Of a stretch of 64,000 nucleotides of DNA, positions 9,000 to 17,380 are shown one piece after another; position 1 is the stretch's first letter; each line of letters begins with the position of its first letter. A program made the position numbers and the translations under genes. This DNA comes from Peribacillus butanolivorans (GTDB taxonomy: Bacteria; Bacillota; Bacilli; Bacillales; DSM-1321), in the NCBI RefSeq assembly GCF_001273755.1, contig NZ_LGYA01000001.1:3966730-4030729 (forward strand), read 5' to 3'. The notes below the pieces were generated by a model. It was given only the letters and a program-made list of their open reading frames with translations. It ran no database searches and had not been told where the DNA came from.

Positions 9000-10202
9000 T
9001 TAGTTCATAAGGTTTTCGACTTGACCAAAGCTTTCGAACTTCTCCGCAAAATAAGCTGACTCAAGATTGGATATATGAACACCAGCGTTTTCTGTTGTAT
9101 TGATAAAACGGCCATCCCCTAGGTATATGCCTACGTGGGTCACGCCTAGTCTTGTGCCTGTATCCCTAAAAAACACTAAATCCCCTGCCTTTGGATTTTC
9201 GATTTTCGGCAGCAAGGAAAAGTAGTCCTCTGCTGAACCGCGTTTTACTGAAAGGCCCTGCTCCTTCATGACCCAATAGATGAAACCGCTGCAATCCATT
9301 CCAATCATTGGATCATCTTCTCCGAAAACATAGGTAAATCCACGTAGAGTGTAGGCATACTTAATGACATCATAAGCTTTATCATAGGAAGCCTCTTGAT
9401 TTTCATAAAACGGATACAAAGTATTGCTGTATACTTGAAGATACTGCCCCTGCATCAAGCTATCAGTTGGTAAAGCGTTACGCTTTTTGATTGTCTTAAT
9501 CGAAATACCGTAATTAACCGATATGCTATTAAGTGTTTCCCCATTTTGGACGATATGCTCTCCCTTAGGTGTATACGTTTTATACACGGCTTGGTATTTT
9601 GCAAAATATTCTTCTGTGGTCGATCTCACCTGAACTGTTTCTGCTCCATATCCAGAATTGACAAACTGATCTTTCCCCAAATAGATACCAGCGGTCACGA
9701 CTTTTGAACTGCCTCTTTCTAGAAAAAATATAATGTCTCCATCCTTAGGTGTATCTGTATCCATTCCTTGCTTATAATAACCTTCTACTGTCAAACGGTC
9801 GATGGGCACATTTTGTTGGGAGAGTACCCAATGAATCAATCCGCTAGAGTCAAACCCTTTTTTAGGCGTCTCTTCTCCAGCTGTTTTTTTAAATCCTGTA
9901 AAGGTTTTCGCGTAGTTTGCAATTTGTTTTCGTCTCTCCACCCATTGATAAATTGAAGGGGTATAAACCGTTTTAATGATTCGTAACTTCTGCCCCGCAT
10001 ATAACTTACCATCCGGTAAACCATTCGTCTTCATTAATTGCTCTTCCGACATATCATAAGTCAATGCAATCGATTCTACCGTGTCTGTAGAGGATACAGT
10101 ATGAACTCGATCAGCCGCTTCAACTTTTACACCAGGGGAAAAAGTAAAACTAAACATGACTAGTAATAAAAGCAAAATACTTCCTAATGTTCTTTTACCC
10201 AT
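9000..10202 (-). CDS. secreted LysM / tandem NlpC-P60 wall hydrolase with one degenerate catalytic domain
   Basis: The 400-residue protein has a signal peptide (about 1-29), LysM 1 (about 32-76), NlpC/P60-like domain 1 (about 90-208), LysM 2 (about 215-258) and NlpC/P60 domain 2 (about 275-395). Domain 2 carries the catalytic DCSG Cys304 and His356 (THVGIY). In domain 1 the same positions are Ser119 (DSSG) and Ala171 (VTAGIY), so it cannot be catalytic by the usual mechanism. Active domains of this class cut gamma-D-Glu bonds in peptidoglycan, and PgdS of B. subtilis cuts PGA. The convergent position next to the PGA operon makes PGA a possible substrate, though a peptidoglycan role is equally likely. 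Confidence 0.9.
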   Translation of the reverse strand: MGKRTLGSILLLLLVMFSFTFSPGVKVEAADRVHTVSSTDTVESIALTYDMSEEQLMKTNGLPDGKLYAGQKLRIIKTVYTPSIYQWVERRKQIANYAKTFTGFKKTAGEETPKKGFDSSGLIHWVLSQQNVPIDRLTVEGYYKQGMDTDTPKDGDIIFFLERGSSKVVTAGIYLGKDQFVNSGYGAETVQVRSTTEEYFAKYQAVYKTYTPKGEHIVQNGETLNSISVNYGISIKTIKKRNALPTDSLMQGQYLQVYSNTLYPFYENQEASYDKAYDVIKYAYTLRGFTYVFGEDDPMIGMDCSGFIYWVMKEQGLSVKRGSAEDYFSLLPKIENPKAGDLVFFRDTGTRLGVTHVGIYLGDGRFINTTENAGVHISNLESAYFAEKFESFGQVENLMN

Positions 10203-10615
10203 TTTAACCCTTCCTTTATAACCAGAAATATTTATTAAAACATGCAGTCATCTAGTCAAAACACTTGATTACAAAGATGTTTTTTTAAAATAAATCAGGT
10301 ATATATATAACTTTTATCTCAATACCTTATTCAACATTACAACTTAATACTCACCCTATTTTATAATATCGGTAATTAGCCTATGCCTTTTATCCTGTTA
10401 TCAATAAATATATATTTGTTTAGTTTTTTAACAAATTCCCACACCATTAATAGTTTTTTATACTCATATCACATGATAATAAATCAACATCCAGTCGATT
10501 TTTAATTAAACATAAAAAAGGAGCCTCTTCTTCTGAAATTCAAGAGACCCCTTCTCTTACCTTATCAGAACACTTCTTATGAAAAACGGATATAATTTAA
10601 TGGGGAGGGATTTAG
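10203..10615. other. divergent intergenic region
   Basis: About 410 bp between two divergent genes, AT-rich. Both promoters must lie here. A weak imperfect hairpin at 10512-10556 (CTCTT/AAGAG with GC-rich flanks) would read as a terminator only on the minus strand, where no gene precedes it. Nothing else stands out. Confidence 0.5.
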
Positions 10616-12007
10616 TTGAACAAAAATTCATTAAAACAAAAGGCTATCGAAATAGGGAAGGTACATAGTGGATATACATTAGAAATTGAAGATTTTCATA
10701 AAAAAAGTGGGACATTGATGTTCGCCTGGAAATCAGCTTGCGGATATAAGGAGATAATCGTAGAGCTGGATGTATTCGGCAATCTGCTAGATTTTCATCT
10801 TGATAAGGAGTCTGTATCTAAAGTGGTATTAGCGGAAAAATCACTTCATGAGAGGGCCTTACAATATGTCATGGTCTACTATCCCGAAGCACTGGATAAT
10901 TTTATCCTGGAAAAAATAAGCGTGAACAATGATAAGAAATCTATGCAATTTACCTATGTTCAGCAGCAATTAAATTTACCGCTTCCTCGTACTGGATTTT
11001 TCGTGGAAACTGCTCTAGACGGCGAGGTTATCCACTTCCATTATTATGGAGCTGTAAAAGAAATCACCCTGCCAGAAAACCTTCTTGCTAAAGAGCTAGT
11101 GATGGAAAAATGCCTGAAAGATCTCGATATGAAGCTTTCTATTACTATGATTAACTCGGATGTCCATGAAAACGGCAAGGACTTGCCTCGTCTAGTATAT
11201 GAACCGGTTCTCCCCTTTTATAGCCACCCTGCCAACCCTTCATCTGTAAAGAAAAGGGATGAACAAGTGGATGAAAATGAAGAGAACTCATTAGTACTCC
11301 CGCTTCCTCAACAGGAAATGCCATTACCTGATATTAATAAAGCTATCGGTTTTGACCTCGATGCCTATACGAAAGTACGGGAAGTCGATTTAGGTGATGA
11401 ACTTGTTACAGTTTGGAGACAGGGAGAACCGCCAGAAGTTCAAGATTTAAGTGTAGACAGCTATTTCATTACTCAGAATGACCAGGCCTTCAAAATCAAG
11501 ACAAACAAAGAAACTGGCATGGTATCATCGTTTGCCAATTTCGAAGACACGAGGGGCCCCCTGTCCTTATCCATCACAGAATGTAAAAAAATCGCCAGCC
11601 AATTTCTTTACAAGTTGTATCCTGATGCTAACCGTTACTTTTATATTAATGAGGTTATATCGGATACAGAGAATCATAAGGTCGCTTTTCACTTTACGCT
11701 GAAATATGAAGGAATACCTTTTGGGCTCGCTTATCTATCAGTTAATGAAACAACCGGTAACATTGATTCCTTCTTCGGACCTGATCTTGATCCACTTACC
11801 CTGTCGCAACTCCAAACGCTGCCTGCAATTTCCCCTGAACAGGCCAAGAAACTATTCATTTCGGCTTTCGAGCTCGAACTGCTCTGGGATATTAACTACA
11901 AAGAGAACAGCGATGAATATTATGAACTTGTCTATAAACAATCCTCTAGGAGAATATCATACATTGAAGCACAGACTGGTGAAATCATATGGGCGAAGTT
12001 ACATTAG
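10616..12007 (+). CDS. YcdB/YcdC-like repeat protein
   Basis: The 463-residue protein lacks a signal peptide and starts at TTG behind GGGGAGGGA. Two halves each contain the alternating beta/helix pattern with an internal ETGxVxSF-type turn (for example KETGMVSSFANF and NETTGNIDSFFG), typical of the YcdB/YcdC (PepSY-related) repeats of Bacillus. The family is usually linked to the cell envelope and has no proven enzyme activity. The family call is by pattern and moderately sure. It stands alone. Confidence 0.65.
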   Translation: MNKNSLKQKAIEIGKVHSGYTLEIEDFHKKSGTLMFAWKSACGYKEIIVELDVFGNLLDFHLDKESVSKVVLAEKSLHERALQYVMVYYPEALDNFILEKISVNNDKKSMQFTYVQQQLNLPLPRTGFFVETALDGEVIHFHYYGAVKEITLPENLLAKELVMEKCLKDLDMKLSITMINSDVHENGKDLPRLVYEPVLPFYSHPANPSSVKKRDEQVDENEENSLVLPLPQQEMPLPDINKAIGFDLDAYTKVREVDLGDELVTVWRQGEPPEVQDLSVDSYFITQNDQAFKIKTNKETGMVSSFANFEDTRGPLSLSITECKKIASQFLYKLYPDANRYFYINEVISDTENHKVAFHFTLKYEGIPFGLAYLSVNETTGNIDSFFGPDLDPLTLSQLQTLPAISPEQAKKLFISAFELELLWDINYKENSDEYYELVYKQSSRRISYIEAQTGEIIWAKLH

Positions 12008-12210
12008 AGACATTCCATATCCAAAGATATCACTACTAACGCATTTATTTAAAAATTTCAAAGGTGTAAAAAATGCATACCACTTATTGAATTATTGTCA
12101 TGAATTCAAATTTTTTAAGAGGTTCTAAAAATCGGTTGAGTAAAGAGTAAATGGTATCGATTGTAATGTTTATCATGATAAAGTGAGCCTAATGTATTGG
12201 AGTGAACATC

Positions 12211-12504
12211 TTGATAACAATAACAGTTAAAGCCCAGGAAGTAATTAAAGGCATGCAGCAAAGTATGGAAGAGGAAACATTTTTGAGATTTGGTGTAAGA
12301 AGAGCATGTTGTAATCAGATGAACTATTCATTAAGTTTGACAAGATTTAAAACAGAACAAGAAGAAGAACTAGTTTTACATGGTATTAAAATTTTAATCG
12401 ATCCATCTGATGCCCGATTTACGGATCAAACAGAAATTGATTATGAAGGTGATGGTTTTTTGATAAATAACCCTAATCCGTTAGTTTCACCATTAATCTA
12501 TTAG
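12211..12504 (+). CDS. HesB/IscA-like protein lacking the C-terminal CGC motif
   Basis: The 97-residue product has the A-type Fe-S carrier fold pattern (ITVKAQEVI, FLRFGVRRACC, LVLHGIKILIDP). True IscA/SufA use three Cys, one in the middle and two in a C-terminal CGC. Here only a central Cys pair (33-34) is present and the C-terminus reads NNPNPLVSPLIY. Bacilli carry several such HesB-like paralogues of unknown role. The TTG at 12211 is preferred to the GTG at 12202 because GGAGTGA (12199-12205) then lies at proper distance. Confidence 0.75.
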   Translation: MITITVKAQEVIKGMQQSMEEETFLRFGVRRACCNQMNYSLSLTRFKTEQEEELVLHGIKILIDPSDARFTDQTEIDYEGDGFLINNPNPLVSPLIY

Positions 12505-12729
12505 AAGAAAAAGGGGGAACCACATTTGTAGCTTCCCCCTTTTCTCTAAATCTATGTCACTACCCTGAGTAAATCTATGCACATGTAACATCGGAAAATA
12601 TAGAAACTGTTGTCCATTAAATAACACAAGAATATCTGAACTTAGATCTGTAAAAATTCCTCTATAAGATTTACTTCCTGAGAGTTGAGCATCAATCTGT
12701 TCACCTAGTAATGCACCCTCAACACTAAT
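12493..12729 (-). pseudogene. 5' fragment of a small Bacillus protein gene, ATT start or remnant
   Basis: The minus strand is open for 78 codons and clearly coding at first: SVEGALLGEQIDAQLSG, then GIFTDLSSDILVLFNG and QFLYFPMLHVHRF. This resembles the N-terminal beta-barrel part of Bacillus DUF2642-like proteins of about 150-200 residues. After about 55 codons it runs into the terminator stem of the convergent HesB gene and stops there. GGAGG lies eight bases before an ATT, with no ATG, GTG or TTG in frame. It is either a truncated gene or one with a rare ATT start. The family assignment is tentative. Confidence 0.55.
12507..12545 (+). terminator. terminator of the HesB-like gene
   Basis: AAAAGGGGGAA pairs with TTCCCCCTTTT around a 14-base loop, ending in a T run, right after the stop codon. 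Confidence 0.88.
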
Positions 12730-12752
12730 TACTAATTCCTCCTAGGGTATTA

Positions 12753-14108
12753 TTAGCTAAATACCATTTGCACCCAATAGTATAATAAAAGCAGCGTCAC
12801 CACGGTAGATAATGGTATGACTATTAGGGATACGTTTAAATAATCTTTCCAACTTATTTTCATTTTATTTTGTTTCAAGATATGCATCCAGATAAGGGAG
12901 GCAAGCGTACCAATAGGTAATAACAATGAGCCCATGTCACTCCCAATTATATTCGCGAGATAGATCGTTTTTAACGTGATTGGATCAAGTCCCATTTCTG
13001 TTAAGGTAATGGTACCAATCATTAAGGCTGGATGATTATTAAAAATGTTTGATAGAATCGAAACTAATCCTCCCATGACAAAACTCGCACTTAATAACCC
13101 CTGGTTTACAATTGGTTCACATATTTGCACGAGTATTGCTGTAAGTCCTACATTGTGGAGGCCATAAATAATGACATACATAGAGAATGCAAATATCAGA
13201 ATATGCCATGGTGTCTTTTTTAAGATATCAACAGGATTGGTTCGCAAATGATACCATCTCCACACCAGTAAAGATAAGGACCCAAGTACAGCAACCAATT
13301 CAATTGGTATGGAAAGATACGAAGCAACAAAGAGTAAACAGCGCACCACAAAGACATAGAGCAATACCTTTAACATAAATTTAGTACGTTGACGTTTTGT
13401 TTTAACCGACATTTTTCCCTTTAAAGGATGGAAATTCTTAGTAAAAAAACTATCCTCAATGTCATAAGTCAGATCGGGCAACTTTTTGGGCAATTTTTTC
13501 TTTACCACTACGAACATCAACCATGACATAAAGATTAAACCCAATGTTGCAGGTACAAACATCATGGCTGTATGCATATAAAGTGTCATATGCACAATTT
13601 GCAATGCGATTAAATTGACAATGTTACTAACCCCAATAGGAGCGCTAGAAGCAGTTGCAATCAGTGCTCCGCTCAAAAGATATGGAATGGCTTCATGCGG
13701 TTTCAGTCTAAGATTTTTCAGAAGCAATATCAATATGGGTGTCGTAATCATGATGCTACCATCGTTATTAAATAACAGGGTCATTAAAAAACATAATAAT
13801 TGAATGTACCAATATAGGCGATATCCTGAACCTCTAGCAAGGGTAGCAAGTTTTGCAGCCGCCCAATGAAAAAAACCAAAACTTTCTAGTATGACAGCCA
13901 TGACAATCGTTGCCATGATGGTGATCGATGCGCCCCCGATTTTATTGATAATATCCAAAATATCTCCACGTGATACTATGCCAGTTAGTAAAATAATACC
14001 CGCACCGATTGAAGCTGGCCACGCTTCATTTATACCTCCTGGCCTCCATAATATGACTATCATTGTCATGACGAACACAAAGATAGCCATTCCAATTTCG
14101 ATATGCAT
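12753..14108 (-). CDS. ArsB/NhaD-superfamily membrane transporter
   Basis: The 451-residue protein has about eleven to twelve hydrophobic segments and belongs to the ion transporter (IT) superfamily of ArsB, NhaD and citrate carriers. The paired hairpin signatures are LFNNDGSIMITTPILI and LSNIFNNHPALMIG, and the conserved NIIGSDMGSLLLPIGTLASLIW is present. The start is the ATG at 14108 behind AAAGGGGAG; the 29-residue upstream extension lacks a ribosome binding site. No arsR, arsC or other arsenic gene lies nearby, so the substrate (arsenite, another anion or Na+/H+) is open. Confidence 0.82.
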   Translation of the reverse strand: MHIEIGMAIFVFVMTMIVILWRPGGINEAWPASIGAGIILLTGIVSRGDILDIINKIGGASITIMATIVMAVILESFGFFHWAAAKLATLARGSGYRLYWYIQLLCFLMTLLFNNDGSIMITTPILILLLKNLRLKPHEAIPYLLSGALIATASSAPIGVSNIVNLIALQIVHMTLYMHTAMMFVPATLGLIFMSWLMFVVVKKKLPKKLPDLTYDIEDSFFTKNFHPLKGKMSVKTKRQRTKFMLKVLLYVFVVRCLLFVASYLSIPIELVAVLGSLSLLVWRWYHLRTNPVDILKKTPWHILIFAFSMYVIIYGLHNVGLTAILVQICEPIVNQGLLSASFVMGGLVSILSNIFNNHPALMIGTITLTEMGLDPITLKTIYLANIIGSDMGSLLLPIGTLASLIWMHILKQNKMKISWKDYLNVSLIVIPLSTVVTLLLLYYWVQMVFS

Positions 14109-14341
14109 GTTATTCTCCCCTTTTCGGGCCTTGAGCCATTGGACCCTACTTGTCCGATCCCTATATATATATTCCTCCTTATTAAAAAAGCACAAGATAG
14201 TAAACCACTTCTTCTAAATTGTACCTTTGTCCTTCTAGTAAAAATGTCCACTAAAGAGAGAAGTCTAGACCTTTTAATCATGGTTAGGTACCTACTACAT
14301 TTCACATATCTTCTAATAAGATCTATAGATTCCACTATTCC

Positions 14342-14389
14342 GGTTTGAAAAGAGAGAAACCACTATAGTGCTTTCCCCCTTTTCAAACC
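14342..14389. repeat. 48-bp near-perfect palindrome
   Basis: GGTTTGAAAAG at the left end is the exact complement of CTTTTCAAACC at the right, and the centre CACTATAGTG is itself palindromic, with a few mismatches between. It sits upstream of the ArsB-like gene and downstream of the MCP remnant. It may be an orphan terminator left after gene loss, since there is only a short T run. Confidence 0.55.
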
Positions 14390-14416
14390 CTATATGGCCA
14401 TCTGCTATTTCTACAT

Positions 14417-14566
14417 CTAAAATTCTCCCAACATATGCTCTAAGTCATTTATTAATTGTGTAAGCTAATTCGTATATTGAGCAAATTCAATGGCTGAAGC
14501 CGCTTGTTCCTCCATCGACGATGCAATCTCTTCAGATGAAGCAGTTGTTTGCCGAGATACAGTATT
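14417..14566 (-). pseudogene. remnant of an MCP C-terminus with an in-frame stop
   Basis: The minus strand reads TVSRQTTASSEEIASSMEEQ, then AASAIEFAQYTN, a TAG stop, and in the same frame LTQLINDLEHMLGEF followed by the natural TAG stop. This is the typical last 50 residues of a Bacillus chemoreceptor (usually STNELTQL), so a Glu codon has become TAG. Everything upstream of the fragment is missing. It is distinct in sequence from the MCP at 168-1847. Confidence 0.85.
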
Positions 14567-14592
14567 TCTTCTATCATTCTTACCCCTAATGG

Positions 14593-14627
14593 AAAAACCC
14601 TTGAATTCTATAGAATCCAAGGGTTTC
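14593..14627 (-). terminator. terminator of the DJ-1/PfpI gene
   Basis: A long hairpin (AAACCCTTG/CAAGGGTTT with an ATTCTATAGAAT core) is followed by Ts on the minus strand, 40 bp past the stop codon. Confidence 0.85.
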
Positions 14628-14665
14628 ACATGGGGAATAATACGATTTATGTTGTAAGCAAAGAT

Positions 14666-15184
14666 TTAGCGTAATGCTGCAGCTAAGCTTTCACCAAATT
14701 CTCTAGCTCCATCTGGGCCGTCACCTGTGATAATATCATCATGTGCAACAACATGTTGTTCAACATATTCAACATGATTAGCTTTCAATTCGTCAATTTG
14801 GACATCAACTGGGTAACACGCTGCTTTTCGTCCAGAAAGTAAACCTGTTTTAGCCACAGTTACAGATCCTGCACAAATTCCTGTGACAAGAACCTTTTGC
14901 TCATGAGCTTGTTTCAAGTAGCTTTGTAATTCTTGATTGCCCCATAGATGATCGTTCGTACCAGATCCTCCAATTACAGCTATAGCATCAAAATCACTAG
15001 CTGAAACGTCAGAAAAGATCACTTCAGCATTTGCCTTACCTTGATAGTCACCAGTAATCTCACCTGTCTTTATACTTGCAATCGTTACTGTAACGCCTGC
15101 ATTTTCTAATACTTCTTTTGGTTGAAATAATTCATCTTCATTAAAACGTTCTGGTGGTATAATAAGTAATGCTTTTTTACTCAT
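14666..15184 (-). CDS. DJ-1/PfpI family protein
   Basis: The 172-residue protein has the class I glutamine-amidotransferase-like fold. The nucleophile elbow GICAGS places the reactive Cys at residue 104, and IAVIGGSG (about 68-75) and a Glu near the N-terminus are conserved. Members act as glyoxalase/deglycase-type or stress proteins, and some are proteases; the sequence does not decide. The gene is divergent from an HxlR-type regulator that probably controls it. AGGAGGAAGAC precedes the ATG. Confidence 0.88.
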   Translation of the reverse strand: MSKKALLIIPPERFNEDELFQPKEVLENAGVTVTIASIKTGEITGDYQGKANAEVIFSDVSASDFDAIAVIGGSGTNDHLWGNQELQSYLKQAHEQKVLVTGICAGSVTVAKTGLLSGRKAACYPVDVQIDELKANHVEYVEQHVVAHDDIITGDGPDGAREFGESLAAALR

Positions 15185-15266
15185 ATATGTCTTCCTCCTA
15201 ATAATTGAAAAAGATTGTCTGTCCGACTACTCATATTGTAGCGCTGGTTTTAAACGTTGTGAAGAA

Positions 15267-15308
15267 CGCACTTTTATGTGCGGAGGTTACCTAAAAGTTA
15301 CTGGTAAA
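15267..15308. promoter_or_regulatory. possible operator region between DJ-1 and HxlR genes
   Basis: The 146-bp divergent gap holds a perfect small inverted repeat, CGCAC-6-GTGCG (15267-15282), followed by GTTACC...GGTAA around 15286-15305. Either could be the HxlR site. Short motifs like these also occur by chance. Confidence 0.3.
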
Positions 15309-15330
15309 ATAAAAAAGGAGTTAAATATCC

Positions 15331-15723
15331 ATGTCAGAAACATTAAGAGATGAAATCAAAGAAAAAATCTTAAATGGCTATTATAATTGCGAAAAAGAAC
15401 TTACTTTATCAATTTTCAGCGGCAAATGGAAAATCGTTATTTTATGGCATTTAGGTGTAGAAGGCCCACACCGATTCAGTGACTTACAAAGACTTTTCCC
15501 AAAAATATCTCATAAAATCTTAACGAATCAGTTGCGTGAACTTATAGAAGATGGTGTTGTTCACCGAGAAGTTTATCCTGAAGTTCCTCCAAAAGTTGAA
15601 TATTCCATGACTGAACTTGGAATGACTTTACTGCCAATTGTTGAAATGATGTATGAGTGGGGAAAAAACAGAATGAATGAAATCAAACAAGAAATGCATT
15701 CTGAAAATGATAAGAACAATTAA
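15331..15723 (+). CDS. HxlR-family transcriptional regulator
   Basis: The 130-residue winged-helix regulator has the family core [32 protein letters not shown] and the wing ending [12 protein letters not shown]. Cys20 lies just before the winged helix, at the place where thiol-sensing members such as YodB and HypR have their redox Cys. Together with the divergent DJ-1 gene this suggests a response to electrophiles or aldehydes, which is inference. AAAGGAG precedes the ATG. Confidence 0.88.
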   Translation: MSETLRDEIKEKILNGYYNCEKELTLSIFSGKWKIVILWHLGVEGPHRFSDLQRLFPKISHKILTNQLRELIEDGVVHREVYPEVPPKVEYSMTELGMTLLPIVEMMYEWGKNRMNEIKQEMHSENDKNN

Positions 15724-15748
15724 TGCGTACGTTTTTTTCACATAAAGT

Positions 15749-15778
15749 AGACCGACAATGAGATGTGTCGGTCTTTTA
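15749..15778 (+). terminator. terminator of the HxlR gene
   Basis: AGACCGACA pairs with TGTCGGTCT around a short loop and is followed by TTTTATT. Confidence 0.85.
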
Positions 15779-15874
15779 TTAACACTGTGCAATTGGATAT
15801 TTCCGAAAGTAAATGAATAAAGTGATTATATATAAACCAACTATTGCTTAAAAAAATCAATTAATGACAAAACA

Positions 15875-16351
15875 TCACTGATTGACTACGATAATATACT
15901 TTTCATGCAATTTTTCCCATTCTCCTTTTGGAAAGTCCATATAATGACCATTCAGTAAAGCACTCAGCATATCAAGACAAACATGCCATCCTGCCAAATC
16001 TTTTGATGTATGGTCACTTAATGTGGGGATCGATTCTTTTAATACTAATAAACAACCATCAGTTTTAGGGGATAATTCGAAACGAACCCAACCGTCACCC
16101 CATTCGAATTCTAGGACGGAATGTTTTTGGAAGTCTCTTATCTTCATATCAAAAGATGAGCCAGTCCCATCATTCATATTAAATTTTATTGTCCCTTCTT
16201 TCTTAAGTTCCTCAATTTCAAGATTCGACATCCATTTTTCTAACTTATCATTTTCAGTTAAAGCAGCCCAGACCTGTTCTACTGAATGCTTTAGTAGACG
16301 TTCAAAGCGAGCGATATTTCCACCTTCAACTTTTTCTATTACTGCTAGCAT
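15875..16351 (-). CDS. SRPBCC/AHSA1-type ligand-binding protein
   Basis: The 158-residue protein fits the Activator of Hsp90 ATPase 1-like (START/Bet v1) fold: a strand and helix RFERLLKHSVEQVWAALTENDKLEKW at the N-terminus, strands including FEWGDGWVRFEL, and a long C-terminal helix beginning AGWHVCLDMLSALLNG. Such proteins bind hydrophobic ligands or act with ArsR-type regulators. The start at 16351 has AGGAGGAATTAC ahead of it, whereas the upstream TTG at 16390 has none. It lies 105 bp from a bacillithiol transferase on the same strand. Confidence 0.82.
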   Translation of the reverse strand: MLAVIEKVEGGNIARFERLLKHSVEQVWAALTENDKLEKWMSNLEIEELKKEGTIKFNMNDGTGSSFDMKIRDFQKHSVLEFEWGDGWVRFELSPKTDGCLLVLKESIPTLSDHTSKDLAGWHVCLDMLSALLNGHYMDFPKGEWEKLHEKYIIVVNQ

Positions 16352-16456
16352 ATGTAATTCCTCCTCATTCAAATTTTTTAAGTGTATCAATCCTGCCGGT
16401 CAATAGTTACTTTGTACCCAATGCGGTTTTTAAAATAGAAAATAGTTGAATGTAAT

Positions 16457-16975
16457 TTACCATCCCTTACGATTCAATAAAGAAGTAATATGCGCAAGAT
16501 GATGTCGACCATGCCACGAGTAAATACCTATATTTTCACCTACTGAAACTTCTCCTGAATCCGGATGGATGAATGTTTTTTTTAGATCAGTTGAATTAAT
16601 ACTATATAAAAGGTTAGCCCAGCGTATATGTAACGCTTCAAGTAGGGATAGCGAAATATCAACCGGCAATTTTTTATCAGGTAGCTCTGCCCATTTTCCC
16701 TCATCATAAGGCTTAATGACAGGATTATCTTCCGTAAGAGCCAATTTAAAGCGAATATAAGCATTCATATGGCTATCCGCAAGATGATGCACGACTTGGC
16801 GAACAGTCCATCCTTCCGTACGATAAGCCGTATCAAGCTGTTCTTCATCCATGTTTCGTACTGCCTCTCGCAGCAATCCAGGCAAAGCTTCAATCTCCTT
16901 AATCCAGCCCTCAGCCACACTATTCGTTATCTCCCCATCAAACTGAAACTTCCCTATTGGGTATCTTGCTTCCAT
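16457..16975 (-). CDS. YfiT/BstA-type metal-dependent bacillithiol transferase
   Basis: The 172-residue DinB-superfamily four-helix protein closely follows B. subtilis YfiT. It begins YPIGKFQF and has [19 protein letters not shown] with metal-binding His at about 64-69, and the C-terminal [10 protein letters not shown] supplies the other His ligands. BstA enzymes add bacillithiol to electrophiles. AAGGAGGAAAT-like sequence (tttcctcc on the plus strand) precedes the ATG. Together with the DJ-1, HxlR and SRPBCC genes this makes a small detoxification neighbourhood, though each has separate signals. Confidence 0.88.
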   Translation of the reverse strand: MEARYPIGKFQFDGEITNSVAEGWIKEIEALPGLLREAVRNMDEEQLDTAYRTEGWTVRQVVHHLADSHMNAYIRFKLALTEDNPVIKPYDEGKWAELPDKKLPVDISLSLLEALHIRWANLLYSINSTDLKKTFIHPDSGEVSVGENIGIYSWHGRHHLAHITSLLNRKGW

Positions 16976-17380
16976 CTTTATTTCCTCCTGGTGTTTTTAT
17001 AGTACCTTTATTTATTACATTCTTTATCCTTACCAATAAATCCTTTATGCCTACATATCTTCTCTTCTCTTCTCTGACTACCTTTTCTTTTCGAATCCAA
17101 ACCAAAAAGGCTGGCGCAGCAGCCTTGATATTTTAGTGACACTATTTAGAACTACTTCATAGACCCGGCAATTTCTATCATTTTCTTCATAGGACCCGCG
17201 AACTATACATTTCTATATACGTTCCTTCTTGTACCCAACGAAGTAAACAACCAGTAATCTTCCTCATCTAATTAAATAGCCTAATGGGCGTTTTATTTTT
17301 TGTCTTAGCATTTGCACCCTAATTTCTAGGTTGATTCGACGTCGTTTTCATTTCATGTCTCCCTAGCCAGTCTTCCTCTA
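16976..17380. other. gap between the BstA gene and the phn locus
   Basis: About 400 bp with no credible gene on either strand. It holds the hairpin described at 17104-17126 and a GCCCATTAGGC repeat at about 17282. The stretch between the phnE2 stop and the hairpin may be the 3' untranslated region of the phn operon. Confidence 0.5.
17104..17126 (-). terminator. probable terminator of the phn operon
   Basis: On the minus strand AAGGCTG pairs with CAGCCTT around a 6-base GC loop, followed by TTTT. It lies about 255 bp downstream of phnE2, and no other minus-strand gene intervenes. Confidence 0.6.

Noticed and set aside
11706-12128. Plus-strand ORF of 140 codons
   Set aside because: It overlaps the YcdB-like gene in another frame for most of its length and its translation has no coding character.
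12753-14108. Arsenic resistance operon
   Set aside because: Only an ArsB-superfamily carrier is present; no arsR, arsC or arsenite-linked gene lies nearby.
16023-16406. Plus-strand ORF of 127 codons
   Set aside because: It is the antisense of the SRPBCC gene and lacks a start signal.
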